The position numbers and the translations under genes were made by a program. A stretch of 64,000 nucleotides of DNA from Micromonospora sp. C95 (GTDB taxonomy: Bacteria > Actinomycetota > Actinomycetes > Mycobacteriales > Micromonosporaceae), in assembly GCF_018070465.1 (NCBI RefSeq), contig NZ_JAGPXT010000018.1, positions 57,149 through 121,148 on the forward strand, read 5' to 3'. This document shows, in pieces, positions 34,649 to 44,732 of this stretch (positions are counted from its first letter, which is position 1; each line of letters starts with the position of its first letter). The notes below the pieces were generated by a model. The model was not told where the DNA came from and did not search any database. It was given only the letters and a program-made list of their open reading frames with translations.

Positions 34649-34664
34649 TCAAACATCTGTACGA
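34649..34664 (-). promoter_or_regulatory. LexA box upstream of lexA
   Basis: On the minus strand TCGTACAGATGTTTGA, almost the mycobacterial SOS box (TCGAACacatGTTTGA type). It lies ~130 bp before the lexA start. Confidence 0.65.
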
Positions 34665-34722
34665 CCTTCGGCCGCGTGTCGATCCGGAAATCAGCGCGAC
34701 ACCCCGCCCTTACTGATAAATA

Positions 34723-34734
34723 GTACGAGTGTTC
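34723..34734. promoter_or_regulatory. Second LexA-box candidate in the lexA-nrdR interval
   Basis: GTAC-GAGT-GTTC, the same half-site pair as the recA box, in a locally AT-rich stretch. It could serve lexA or an upstream promoter of nrdR. Confidence 0.45.
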
Positions 34735-34871
34735 GAGTGGTTGGGAATTGTCGACGCTCGCGCCGGGCCGGGTGGTAACCGGCGCGGGCGGCGGGCCGTT
34801 GGTTCTCCGGTTGTGGAAAACGGAAGGTGCTGGTGGGGTTTCGGGGTGACGCGCCGGACACGCCGACCAAC

Positions 34872-34925
34872 TTGACCCCGGATCGCCAGCGGCCTACCGT
34901 CGACCCCTAGATGTAGTAGTCACAT
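34872..34925 (+). promoter_or_regulatory. nrdR-nrdJ promoter with candidate NrdR box
   Basis: TTGACC (34872-34877), 17 bases, TACCGT (34895-34900) form a good promoter. Immediately downstream, CCCTAGATGTAGTAGTCACA (34906-34925) read on the other strand contains ACTACATCTAG, resembling actinomycete NrdR boxes. A repressor site over the start point would give autoregulation of nrdR and control of nrdJ. Confidence 0.5.
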
Positions 34926-35074
34926 GGGCGTAAGTTGCCTACAGGTTGGGTTCGACTACCGACCGCACTCCCGTACCGCCGAGCTGGTGGCCATCCTGCG
35001 GGGATGGCTCCGGCTTACCGAGGCGTGCCCGGAGAGCGGCGGGCGGACCTGTGGTCGATCAAGGAGGTCGGGCG

Positions 35075-35563
35075 ATGCGGTGTCCGTACTGCCGGCACGC
35101 CGACTCCCGGGTGGTCGACTCGCGCGAGGCCGACGACGGCCAGCTGATCCGGCGGCGGCGGTCCTGCCCCGAGTGCGGCAAGCGGTTCACCACCGTCGAG
35201 GAGGCGGTGCTCGCCGTGGTCAAGCGCAGCGGCGTGACCGAGCCGTTCAGCCGGACGAAGATCATCGGCGGGGTGCGCAAGGCGTGCCAGGGCCGGCCGG
35301 TCGACGAGGACTCGATCGCGCTGCTGGCGCAGCGGGTCGAGGAGACCGTCCGGGCCAAGGGGGCCGCCGAGATCCCCAGCCACGAGGTGGGGCTGGCCAT
35401 CCTGGGACCGCTGCGGGACCTGGACGAGGTCGCCTACCTGCGGTTCGCCAGCGTCTACCGGTCGTTCGACTCGCTCGCCGACTTCGAGCGGGAGATCGAC
35501 ACGCTACGGGCCGCCGCGCGTGCCCGCGAGGCTGCCGGTGCCGAGCCGGCCAGCGCGCAGTGA
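35075..35563 (+). CDS. nrdR: Transcriptional repressor NrdR
   Basis: Zn-ribbon/ATP-cone repressor of ribonucleotide reductase genes, 162 residues. Zinc ribbon: MRCPYCRHADSRVVDSR ... RRSCPECGKRFTT. ATP-cone: VVKRSGVTEPFSRTKIIGGV through EVGLAILGPLRDLDEVAYLRFASVY. AAGGAGG is seven bases before the ATG. It is followed by nrdJ in the same orientation, the usual actinomycete pair. Confidence 0.96.
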   Translation: MRCPYCRHADSRVVDSREADDGQLIRRRRSCPECGKRFTTVEEAVLAVVKRSGVTEPFSRTKIIGGVRKACQGRPVDEDSIALLAQRVEETVRAKGAAEIPSHEVGLAILGPLRDLDEVAYLRFASVYRSFDSLADFEREIDTLRAAARAREAAGAEPASAQ

Positions 35564-35629
35564 TTTTCAAGCAGTACCAGTGACAGTCGGATCGCGCGGC
35601 GGGCCCGCGCGGACGAGGGGGCGGATGAG

Positions 35630-38509
<2,880 letters not shown>

Positions 38510-38514
38510 CCCGA

Positions 38515-38548
38515 CAGAGCCCCGGGCGGTAATCCGCCCGGGGCTCTG
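38515..38548. terminator. Strong terminator after nrdJ
   Basis: Perfect 15-bp stem (CAGAGCCCCGGGCGG) with loop TAAT, five bases past the nrdJ stop. Confidence 0.85.
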
Positions 38549-38560
38549 CCGTTCGTTGCG

Positions 38561-38606
38561 ATCTTGGACCGGAACGGCCCTCCCAAGGGCATCTTCGTAC
38601 CAAGAT
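38561..38606. repeat. 46-bp palindromic repeat, copy 1
   Basis: Imperfect palindrome with ATCTTGG at one end and CCAAGAT at the other, and an inner GCCCT/AGGGC stem. Same length and layout as 38706-38751, so both are copies of one dispersed element. Confidence 0.75.
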
Positions 38607-38705
38607 TGGTCAAGCTGGCGTTTCGGTAGCGAGGTGGCCGCGCAGCTCGATGGCGAGGAATCGACGTGACGTGCCGGCGGGGTACCAGCACCAGCCAGCC
38701 ACGGG

Positions 38706-38751
38706 ATCTTGGTGCGAAGACGCCCTCGGAGGGGCAGTTTCGCACCAAGAT
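38706..38751. repeat. 46-bp palindromic repeat, copy 2
   Basis: ATCTTGGTGCGAA and TTCGCACCAAGAT form a perfect 13-bp outer stem with an inner GCCCTC/GAGGGGC pairing. Elements of this ATCTTGG...CCAAGAT type look like REP/MITE-like repeats of Micromonosporaceae. Confidence 0.8.
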
Positions 38752-38805
38752 TTCGTGACGAGCGGGGGGATGGGGGTTACCGATGGCCGGGACGGCTTTG
38801 TTGCG

Positions 38806-39774
38806 ATGATCGGCCCTGTGACGATCGCTCAGCGCTACGTCTGGTTCGCCGACCGCGAGGCGCGCGGGGTTTCTCCCTCGTACGAGCGGCTGGCCCGCTT
38901 CGTCTCCGGGGACGCGAGACTGCTCGGCCTGCTGGGCACCCTGCCGGCGGCCAAGCAGCAGCCGAACCTGATCTTCGGCGTGGTACGCCTGCTCGGCGGT
39001 CCGGTCGACGATCCGGCCGCCTTCCGTGACTACACGCTGGCCAACTGGTCGACGGTCGAGGCGGAGGTCCGTGCCCGGGTCACCCAGACCAACGAGGCCG
39101 GTCGCTGCGCCGTACTGCTGCCGTTGTTCGCGGCGCTGCCGCAGCCGCTCGCGTTGCTGGAGGTCGGTGCCTCCGCCGGGCTCTGCCTCTACCCGGACCG
39201 GTACGCGTACCGGTATGCCGGCAGCGACGGAAGCCCGGGTGGCCACCTGGTCGGCGCGGGGGAGCCGGTGCTCGACTGCGTGGCCACGAACCTGACGCCG
39301 CCGGACCACCGGCCGGAGGTGGTGTGGCGGGCCGGCCTGGACCTGAACCCGCTCGACGTGACCGAGCCGGCCGACCTGGCGTGGCTGGACGCGCTGATCT
39401 GGCCGGAGAACGAGCACCGCCGGGACCGGCTACGGTCGGCGGCGGCCGTCGTCGCCGCCGACCCGCCGCTGCTGGTCCGCGGCGACCTGGTCGACGACCT
39501 GCCGGCACTGGCCGCGCAGGCGCCGGCCGACGCCACCCTGGTGGTCCTCCACACCAGCGTGCTCTACCTGGTGCCGCCACCGCGCCGCGCGGCCTTCGCC
39601 GAGGCGGTACGCGAACTGCCCGGCCACTGGATCTCCAACGAGGGGCCGGCGGTGCTGCGGTACGCCGGGCTGCCGCAGCCGCCGAGCGACGCGCACCTAA
39701 ACGTGCTCGCGCTCGACGGACAGCCACTGGCCTGGACGCGCGGGCACGGGCAGGAGATCACCTGGTTCGGGTAG
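38806..39774 (+). CDS. DUF2332 family protein
   Basis: About 322 residues, beginning MIGPVTIAQRYVWFADREARG. DUF2332 is a widespread family of unknown function; LLEVGASAGLCLYPDRYAYRY and ATLVVLHTSVLYLVPPPRR are typical, and the first hints at a methyltransferase-like nucleotide-binding fold. The start is uncertain: ATG 38770 has a G-rich tract before it, GTG 38818 also fits. No operon partner; a sigma-factor gene converges from downstream. Confidence 0.8.
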   Translation: MIGPVTIAQRYVWFADREARGVSPSYERLARFVSGDARLLGLLGTLPAAKQQPNLIFGVVRLLGGPVDDPAAFRDYTLANWSTVEAEVRARVTQTNEAGRCAVLLPLFAALPQPLALLEVGASAGLCLYPDRYAYRYAGSDGSPGGHLVGAGEPVLDCVATNLTPPDHRPEVVWRAGLDLNPLDVTEPADLAWLDALIWPENEHRRDRLRSAAAVVAADPPLLVRGDLVDDLPALAAQAPADATLVVLHTSVLYLVPPPRRAAFAEAVRELPGHWISNEGPAVLRYAGLPQPPSDAHLNVLALDGQPLAWTRGHGQEITWFG

Positions 39775-39808
39775 CGGCCACGGGCTGCGCGGACCGGAGG
39801 CGGAGCCC

Positions 39809-41080
39809 TCACAAGGCGGCAAGTTCGCCGAGGCGGATGGTGAGGAAGTCTCGTTCGGCGTCGTTGTCCACCAGGTCCAGGGCAGCTCGGTACGCCTGTG
39901 CCGCCTCGGCGTCGCGGCCGAGCCGGCGCAGCAGGTCGGCCCGGATCGCCGGCACGTAGTGGTAGCCGGCCAGCCGCGGATCCCGGGCGAGCGCGTCGAC
40001 CTCGCTGAGCGCCACGGCCGGCCCGTCCACCATCGACACCGCCACCGCCCGGTTCAACGCGACCACCGGCGAGGGCCAGCGGTCCAGCAGCAGGTCGTAG
40101 AGCTTGACGATCTGCGGCCAGTCGGTCGCCTGGTAGCTGGGCGCGAGGGCGTGCAGCGAGGCGATGGCGGCCTGGATCGCGTACCGGCCGGCGCGTCCGG
40201 TGTGGAACACGTCGAGCACCAGGCGGCGTCCCTCGGCGATGGCGTCCCGGTCCCAGCCGGAGCGGTCCTGGTCCTCCAGCCGCAGCAGCCGGCCCTCGGT
40301 GTCGGTGCGGGTGGCCCGGCGCGCGTCGGTGAGCAGCAGCAGCGCGAGCAGGCCGCGTACCTCCGGCTCGTCGGGCAGCAGGGCGGCAAGCATCCGGGCC
40401 AGGTGCAGCGCCCGGTCGACCAGGTCGGCGCGGACCAGGTCGCCGCCGCTGGGCGCGGTGTGCCCGGTGGTGTAGAGCAGGTGTACGACCGTGAGCACCG
40501 CGTCGAGCCGTTCGGGTAGTTCGGCGGCCTCGGGGACCCGGTAGGGGATCCGGGCGGCGGCGATCTTCTTCTTGGCGCGGGTGACGCGGGCCGCCATGGT
40601 CGGCTCGGGGACCAGGAAGAGGTGGGCGATGTCGGCGGTGCTCACGCCGCAGACCAGGCGCAGGGTGAGCGCGACCTGCGCCTCCTTGGCGAGCGCCGGA
40701 TGGCAGCAGGTGAAGACCAGGCGCAGCCGGTCGTCCGGCACCGCCACCTCGTCCGGGACGTCCGGCTCCGCCTGGTCCGGTGCCACGAGCAGGGGCAGCT
40801 TCGCGCGGAGCACCTGCCGTCGGCGCAGCACGTCGAGGGCCTTGCGCCGGGCCGTGGCGGTGAGCCAGGCACCGGGACGGTCCGGTACGCCGTCCCGGGC
40901 CCAGGCGCCGAGCGCGGCCACGTACGCCTCCTGGACGCTCTCCTCGGCGAGGTCGAAGTCACCGGCGACGCGCGCCGTGGCGGCGAGCACGAAGGCCCAC
41001 TCGCGGCGGTGGGCGTCCGCGACGGCCCGTTCTACCTCGGCGGCGGTGGCCGGCACGACGCCGCGCTCGCGGTCGCTCAC
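39809..41080 (-). CDS. ECF sigma factor with C-terminal TPR-like extension (ECF42 type)
   Basis: RNA polymerase sigma factor of 423 residues. Region 2 is EWAFVLAATARVAGDFDLAEESVQEAYVAAL; region 4 is LVFTCCHPALAKEAQVALTLRLVCGVSTADIAHLFLV. The remaining ~240 residues are a helical SigI/DUF6596-like extension with LLYTTGHT and ALNRAVAVSMVDGP. This size and the adjacent DGPF-domain gene define group ECF42, which has no anti-sigma factor. The GTG start overlaps the DGPF stop (GTGA). Target genes are unknown; the DGPF gene itself is a common target. Confidence 0.9.
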   Translation of the reverse strand: MSDRERGVVPATAAEVERAVADAHRREWAFVLAATARVAGDFDLAEESVQEAYVAALGAWARDGVPDRPGAWLTATARRKALDVLRRRQVLRAKLPLLVAPDQAEPDVPDEVAVPDDRLRLVFTCCHPALAKEAQVALTLRLVCGVSTADIAHLFLVPEPTMAARVTRAKKKIAAARIPYRVPEAAELPERLDAVLTVVHLLYTTGHTAPSGGDLVRADLVDRALHLARMLAALLPDEPEVRGLLALLLLTDARRATRTDTEGRLLRLEDQDRSGWDRDAIAEGRRLVLDVFHTGRAGRYAIQAAIASLHALAPSYQATDWPQIVKLYDLLLDRWPSPVVALNRAVAVSMVDGPAVALSEVDALARDPRLAGYHYVPAIRADLLRRLGRDAEAAQAYRAALDLVDNDAERDFLTIRLGELAAL

Positions 41081-41418
41081 TCGGCGGGCGGCACGAACAG
41101 TGGCCGGACCTCCACCCCGCCGTGAATGGTGGCCGGGTTCAGCTTGGCGATTCGCACAGCGGTGTCCAGGTCGGGCGCCTCTAGGACGAAGAACCCGGCG
41201 ACGACCTCCTTGGCCTCGACGAACGGGCCGTCGGTGACGAGGTCGCCGCGTACCGCGGTGGCGGTGGTGCTCGGTTGCAGGGCGAAGCCCGTCACGATCT
41301 GCCCGCCAAGCTCGGCCACCTGCGCGGGGTACCGGTCCAGCAGGGCGACGTAGTCGGGGGTGAGGTCCATCGGGTCGGCCGGTGCCGGCGAGTAGATCAG
41401 GACTGCGTATTGGGCCAT
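41077..41418 (-). CDS. YCII/DGPF-domain protein, partner of the ECF42 sigma factor
   Basis: Small protein of 113 residues, MAQYAVLIYSPAP..., containing VTDGPFVEAKEVVAGFFVLEA, the DGPF motif that names the family. GGAGGAAAC precedes the ATG at 41418. It is translationally coupled to the sigma factor gene. In known ECF42 systems these proteins are part of the regulon, and their biochemical role is unresolved. Confidence 0.9.
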   Translation of the reverse strand: MAQYAVLIYSPAPADPMDLTPDYVALLDRYPAQVAELGGQIVTGFALQPSTTATAVRGDLVTDGPFVEAKEVVAGFFVLEAPDLDTAVRIAKLNPATIHGGVEVRPLFVPPAE

Positions 41419-41509
41419 GAGGTTTCCTCCATCGACTTCATCCTCTGCCCCAGCCAGCGGACAGGACCAGTGCGGATCGATGCCGCCGGAAAAACCTAGA
41501 CTGCTGGTG

Positions 41510-41749
41510 ATGAGCGGAGAACGACGGCCCCTGGCGGCGCGGCCGCTGACCGAGCCGCACCCGTCGCGGTTGCCGCTCGACCACCCCGGCCGGCAGCGCA
41601 TCCTCGCCGAGCACGCCGCCGCCCTGGCCACGGGCGACGCCGGCTACCTGGATCCGGAGACCGGGCTGTTCGTCCTCACGGCCGGCTTCCTGGCCCGCCG
41701 GGGCACCTGCTGCGGCCGGGGCTGTCGACACTGCCCGTACGTGGACTGA
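41510..41749 (+). CDS. DUF5522 family protein
   Basis: 79 residues with a cysteine-rich end, RRGTCCGRGCRHCPYVD, typical of DUF5522 and suggestive of metal binding. TAGACT lies seven bases before the ATG, fitting a leaderless transcript. It is divergent from the DGPF gene and convergent with the DtxR-type regulator. Confidence 0.82.
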   Translation: MSGERRPLAARPLTEPHPSRLPLDHPGRQRILAEHAAALATGDAGYLDPETGLFVLTAGFLARRGTCCGRGCRHCPYVD

Positions 41750-41760
41750 GGGCAGCGTGC

Positions 41761-42453
41761 TCAGGCGGCGGCGGCGACGAAGACGCGGGAGGCGATCTCG
41801 CGGGGCAGCCGGACGCTCTCGCCGGAGCGGTCGATCGACACGGCGTCGCGTTCCTGCGCCACCGTCACCGTGGCACCCGGGTCGACGCCGGCCGCGTGTA
41901 GTTGCCGGAGCACCTCGGCGTCGGTCTGCACGCTCTCGCAGATCCGTCGCACGATGACCGTGCCGGTCAGACCGGGGAAGGCCAGGTTGCGCTCGACGTC
42001 CGCCGGCTCGGGCTCGGACTGGCCGGGTGAACCCAACTCGTCCAGGCCGGGAATCGGGTTGCCGTACGGCGACCGGGTCGGCCGGTTGAGCAGGTCGTAG
42101 ACCCGCTTCTCGACCGCGTCGCTCATCACGTGCTCCCAGCGGCAGGCCTCCTCGTGAGCCTCCTCGTAGGGCATCCCGATCACGTTCACCAGCAGCAGCT
42201 CGGCGAGCCGGTGTTTGCGCATCACCGAGACGGCGGCGTTGCGCCCCTGGTCGGTGAGGCTGAGGTGCCGGTCACCCTCGACGGTGAGCAGGCCGTCGCG
42301 TTCCATTCGGGCAACGGTCTGACTGACCGTGGGGCCGCTCTGGCGCAGGCGTTCGGCGATCCGGGCGCGCAGCGGAGGCACACCCTCTTCCTCGAGTTCG
42401 AGGATCGTACGCAAATACATTTCGGTCGTATCGACCAGGTCGTGGGACTTCAT
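41761..42453 (-). CDS. DtxR/IdeR-family metal-dependent regulator
   Basis: Iron- or manganese-responsive repressor, 230 residues. N-terminal winged helix: MKSHDLVDTTEMYLRTILEL ... LRQSGPTVSQTVARMERDG. Metal ligands line up with DtxR: Met12, His81, Glu85, His100, Cys104, Glu107, His108. A C-terminal FeoA/SH3-like domain is present (GVDPGATVTVAQERDAVSI). The high identity to DtxR in the DNA helix supports an IdeR role. ATG 42453 is chosen by family alignment. Confidence 0.92.
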   Translation of the reverse strand: MKSHDLVDTTEMYLRTILELEEEGVPPLRARIAERLRQSGPTVSQTVARMERDGLLTVEGDRHLSLTDQGRNAAVSVMRKHRLAELLLVNVIGMPYEEAHEEACRWEHVMSDAVEKRVYDLLNRPTRSPYGNPIPGLDELGSPGQSEPEPADVERNLAFPGLTGTVIVRRICESVQTDAEVLRQLHAAGVDPGATVTVAQERDAVSIDRSGESVRLPREIASRVFVAAAA

Positions 42454-42551
42454 GGTGTCAGCGGCCCTCCAGGCCTCGATGGTACCCTGCCGCACCCTGG
42501 AGGTCGGTTGCCGAACCGTCGGGCATGTCACTCGTGGTGTTGACTGGGGCC

Positions 42552-43394
42552 ATGCCCGCTAGCGAGGAACTTCTGGTCGAGGCCGAGCAGCTCGCCGCCG
42601 AACTCGACGGCACCGACCCACCCACCCTGCTCGATGTCCGCTGGCGCCTGGTCGGGCCGCCCGGACGGGACGACTACCTGGCCGGGCACCTGCCGGGCGC
42701 GGTCTACGTCGATCTGGACACCGCGCTGTGCGGCGCTCCGGGCCCGGCCGGTCGGCACCCGCTGCCCGAACCGGCCGCGTTGCAGGCGGCGTTGCGCGCG
42801 GCCGGCGTACGGGCCGGGCATCCGGTGGTGGTGTACGACGGCGGTGACGGGATGTCCGCGGCTCGGGCCTGGTGGACGCTGCGCTGGGCCGGGCACCCGG
42901 CGGTCCGGCTGCTGCACGGCGGCTACCCGGCCTGGACGGCGGCCGGTCTGCCGGTCAGCACCGACCAACCCGCTCCGGTGCCGGGCGACGTGACCGTCCG
43001 CCCGGGGGCCCTGCCGGTGCTTGACGCCGCAGCCGCCGCCCGACTGGCGGCCGGCGACGGTGTCCTGATCGACGTGCGGGCCGTGCCCCGCTACCGGGGC
43101 GAGCACGAGCCGATCGACCCGGTCGCCGGCCACATCCCCGGCGCGGTGAACCTGCCCGCGCCCGAGTACGTCGCCGAGGGCCGCTTCCCGTCCGCCGAGA
43201 TCCTGCGGGACCGTTTCGCCACTGTCGGCGTGGCCGCCGAGGCTCCGGTCGGGGCGTACTGCGGCTCGGGGGTGACCGGAGCCCAGGCTGTGCTCGCGCT
43301 GCATCTGGCTGGCCGCACGGACGCCGCGCTCTACGTGGGTTCGTGGAGCAACTGGGTCGCCGACCCGGACCGACCGGTGGCCACCGACACCTGA
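42552..43394 (+). CDS. Thiosulfate/3-mercaptopyruvate sulfurtransferase (two rhodanese domains)
   Basis: Sulfur transfer enzyme of 280 residues with an inactive N-terminal rhodanese domain (LLDVRWRLVGPPGRDDYLAGHLPGA) and a catalytic C-terminal one whose loop is YCGSGVTGA, with Cys as the sulfur carrier. The CGSGVTA-type loop is nearer to 3-mercaptopyruvate than thiosulfate enzymes, but this is only suggestive. ATG 42525 in the same frame is a possible start. Confidence 0.9.
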   Translation: MPASEELLVEAEQLAAELDGTDPPTLLDVRWRLVGPPGRDDYLAGHLPGAVYVDLDTALCGAPGPAGRHPLPEPAALQAALRAAGVRAGHPVVVYDGGDGMSAARAWWTLRWAGHPAVRLLHGGYPAWTAAGLPVSTDQPAPVPGDVTVRPGALPVLDAAAAARLAAGDGVLIDVRAVPRYRGEHEPIDPVAGHIPGAVNLPAPEYVAEGRFPSAEILRDRFATVGVAAEAPVGAYCGSGVTGAQAVLALHLAGRTDAALYVGSWSNWVADPDRPVATDT

Positions 43395-43514
43395 CCGAGC
43401 CGACACCTGACCGCCGCGTCGCCGGTCCGGCGGCGTCTACCGCTGGCGACGCCGGGCCTTCGGCGCCGGCCCGGCCGCCGGGCCGCCGGTCGGCCCTCGT
43501 GCGACCATGGGCAG

Positions 43515-44696
43515 ATGTCCGACGACACGGTGGTGGTGTGGGACGAGTCACTGCTCGCCTACGACCTCGGTGACCACCCGCTCGATCCGGTGCGGGTGGA
43601 GTTGACCATCGCCCTGGCTCGGGAACTGGGCGTGCTGGAACGGGCCGGGGTGCGGCTGGTGCCGCCGGCGCCGGCCGACGACGACCTGCTCACCCGGGTG
43701 CACGACCCGCGTTACCTGGACGCGGTCCGGATCGCGCCGCGCGACCCGCTGTTCGCCGGGTTCGGTCTGGGCACCTCGGACAACCCCGTCTTCGACGGAA
43801 TGCACGAGTCCAGCGCGCTGGTCGCGGGGGCGAGCGTGATCGCGGCCGAGGCGGTGTGGCGGGGCACGGCCAGCCGGGCGGTGAACGTCGCCGGCGGCCT
43901 GCACCACGCGATGCCGGCCCGGGCGGCGGGGTTCTGCGTCTACAACGACCCGGCGGTGGCCATCGCCCGCCTGCTCGACCTGGGCGCCGAGCGCATCGCG
44001 TACGTCGACGTCGACGTGCATCACGGCGACGGGGTGCAGCAGATCTTCTGGGACGACCCCCGGGTGCTGACGGTCAGCCTGCACGAAACCCCGCTCGCGC
44101 TGTTCCCGGGCACCGGCTTCCCCGACGAGACCGGCGGCCCGAACGCCGTGGGCACCGCGGTCAACATCCCGTTGCCGCCCGGGGTCGAGGACGCCGGTTG
44201 GCAGCGTGCCTTCCACGCGGTCGTGCCGTCGGTGCTGCGGGCGTTCCGCCCGCAACTGCTGTTCACCCAGTGCGGGGCGGACGCCCACCGGGTCGACCCC
44301 CTCGCCGACCTGCACCTGTCCGTCGACGGGCAGCGCGCCACCTACCTGGCGTTGCGGGCCCTCGCCGACGAGCTGTGCGACGGCCGTTGGGTGGCCACCG
44401 GCGGTGGCGGGTACGCCCTGGTCGAGGTGGTGCCCCGGGCCTGGACACATCTGCTGGCGGTGGCCACCGGCGCGCCGTTGGATCCGGCGACGCTGACCCC
44501 GCCGGCCTGGCGGGAACTCGCCACCGCCCGCCGGCCCGGCTTCGACGTGCCGCTGCGGATGACCGACGACGTCGACCCGGGGTACGAGCCGTGGCAGCCC
44601 ACGGGGGAACCGAGCCCGGTGGACCGGGCGATCGCGGCGACCCGCAAGGCGGTCTTCCCGCTGCTCGGCCTCGACCCACACGATCCGCGTGACTGA
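43515..44696 (+). CDS. acuC: AcuC-type class I histone deacetylase-like protein
   Basis: Zinc-dependent deacylase, 393 residues, that removes acetyl groups from lysines of metabolic enzymes such as acetyl-CoA synthetase. Conserved segments: GGLHHAMPARAAGFCVYND, YVDVDVHHGDGVQQIF (zinc Asp/His), SLHETPLALFPGTG, LFTQCGADAHRVDPLADL and TGGGGYAL. The start at 43515 has no clear ribosome site. The next gene is a GNAT-type protein acetyltransferase on the same strand, 36 bp on. Confidence 0.92.
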   Translation: MSDDTVVVWDESLLAYDLGDHPLDPVRVELTIALARELGVLERAGVRLVPPAPADDDLLTRVHDPRYLDAVRIAPRDPLFAGFGLGTSDNPVFDGMHESSALVAGASVIAAEAVWRGTASRAVNVAGGLHHAMPARAAGFCVYNDPAVAIARLLDLGAERIAYVDVDVHHGDGVQQIFWDDPRVLTVSLHETPLALFPGTGFPDETGGPNAVGTAVNIPLPPGVEDAGWQRAFHAVVPSVLRAFRPQLLFTQCGADAHRVDPLADLHLSVDGQRATYLALRALADELCDGRWVATGGGGYALVEVVPRAWTHLLAVATGAPLDPATLTPPAWRELATARRPGFDVPLRMTDDVDPGYEPWQPTGEPSPVDRAIAATRKAVFPLLGLDPHDPRD

Positions 44697-44708
44697 CTGA
44701 CTGACTGA
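44690..44708. repeat. TGAC tetranucleotide run at the acuC stop
   Basis: Four full TGAC units and a TGA, giving stop codons in several frames right after acuC. Slippage here would not alter either protein much. Confidence 0.8.
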
Positions 44709-44732
44709 GCCGGCCGGGGAGGGCCGTCCGAG

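Noticed and set aside
44690..44708. Phase-variable repeat
   Set aside because: The TGAC run lies at and after the acuC stop, so slippage would hardly change the protein.
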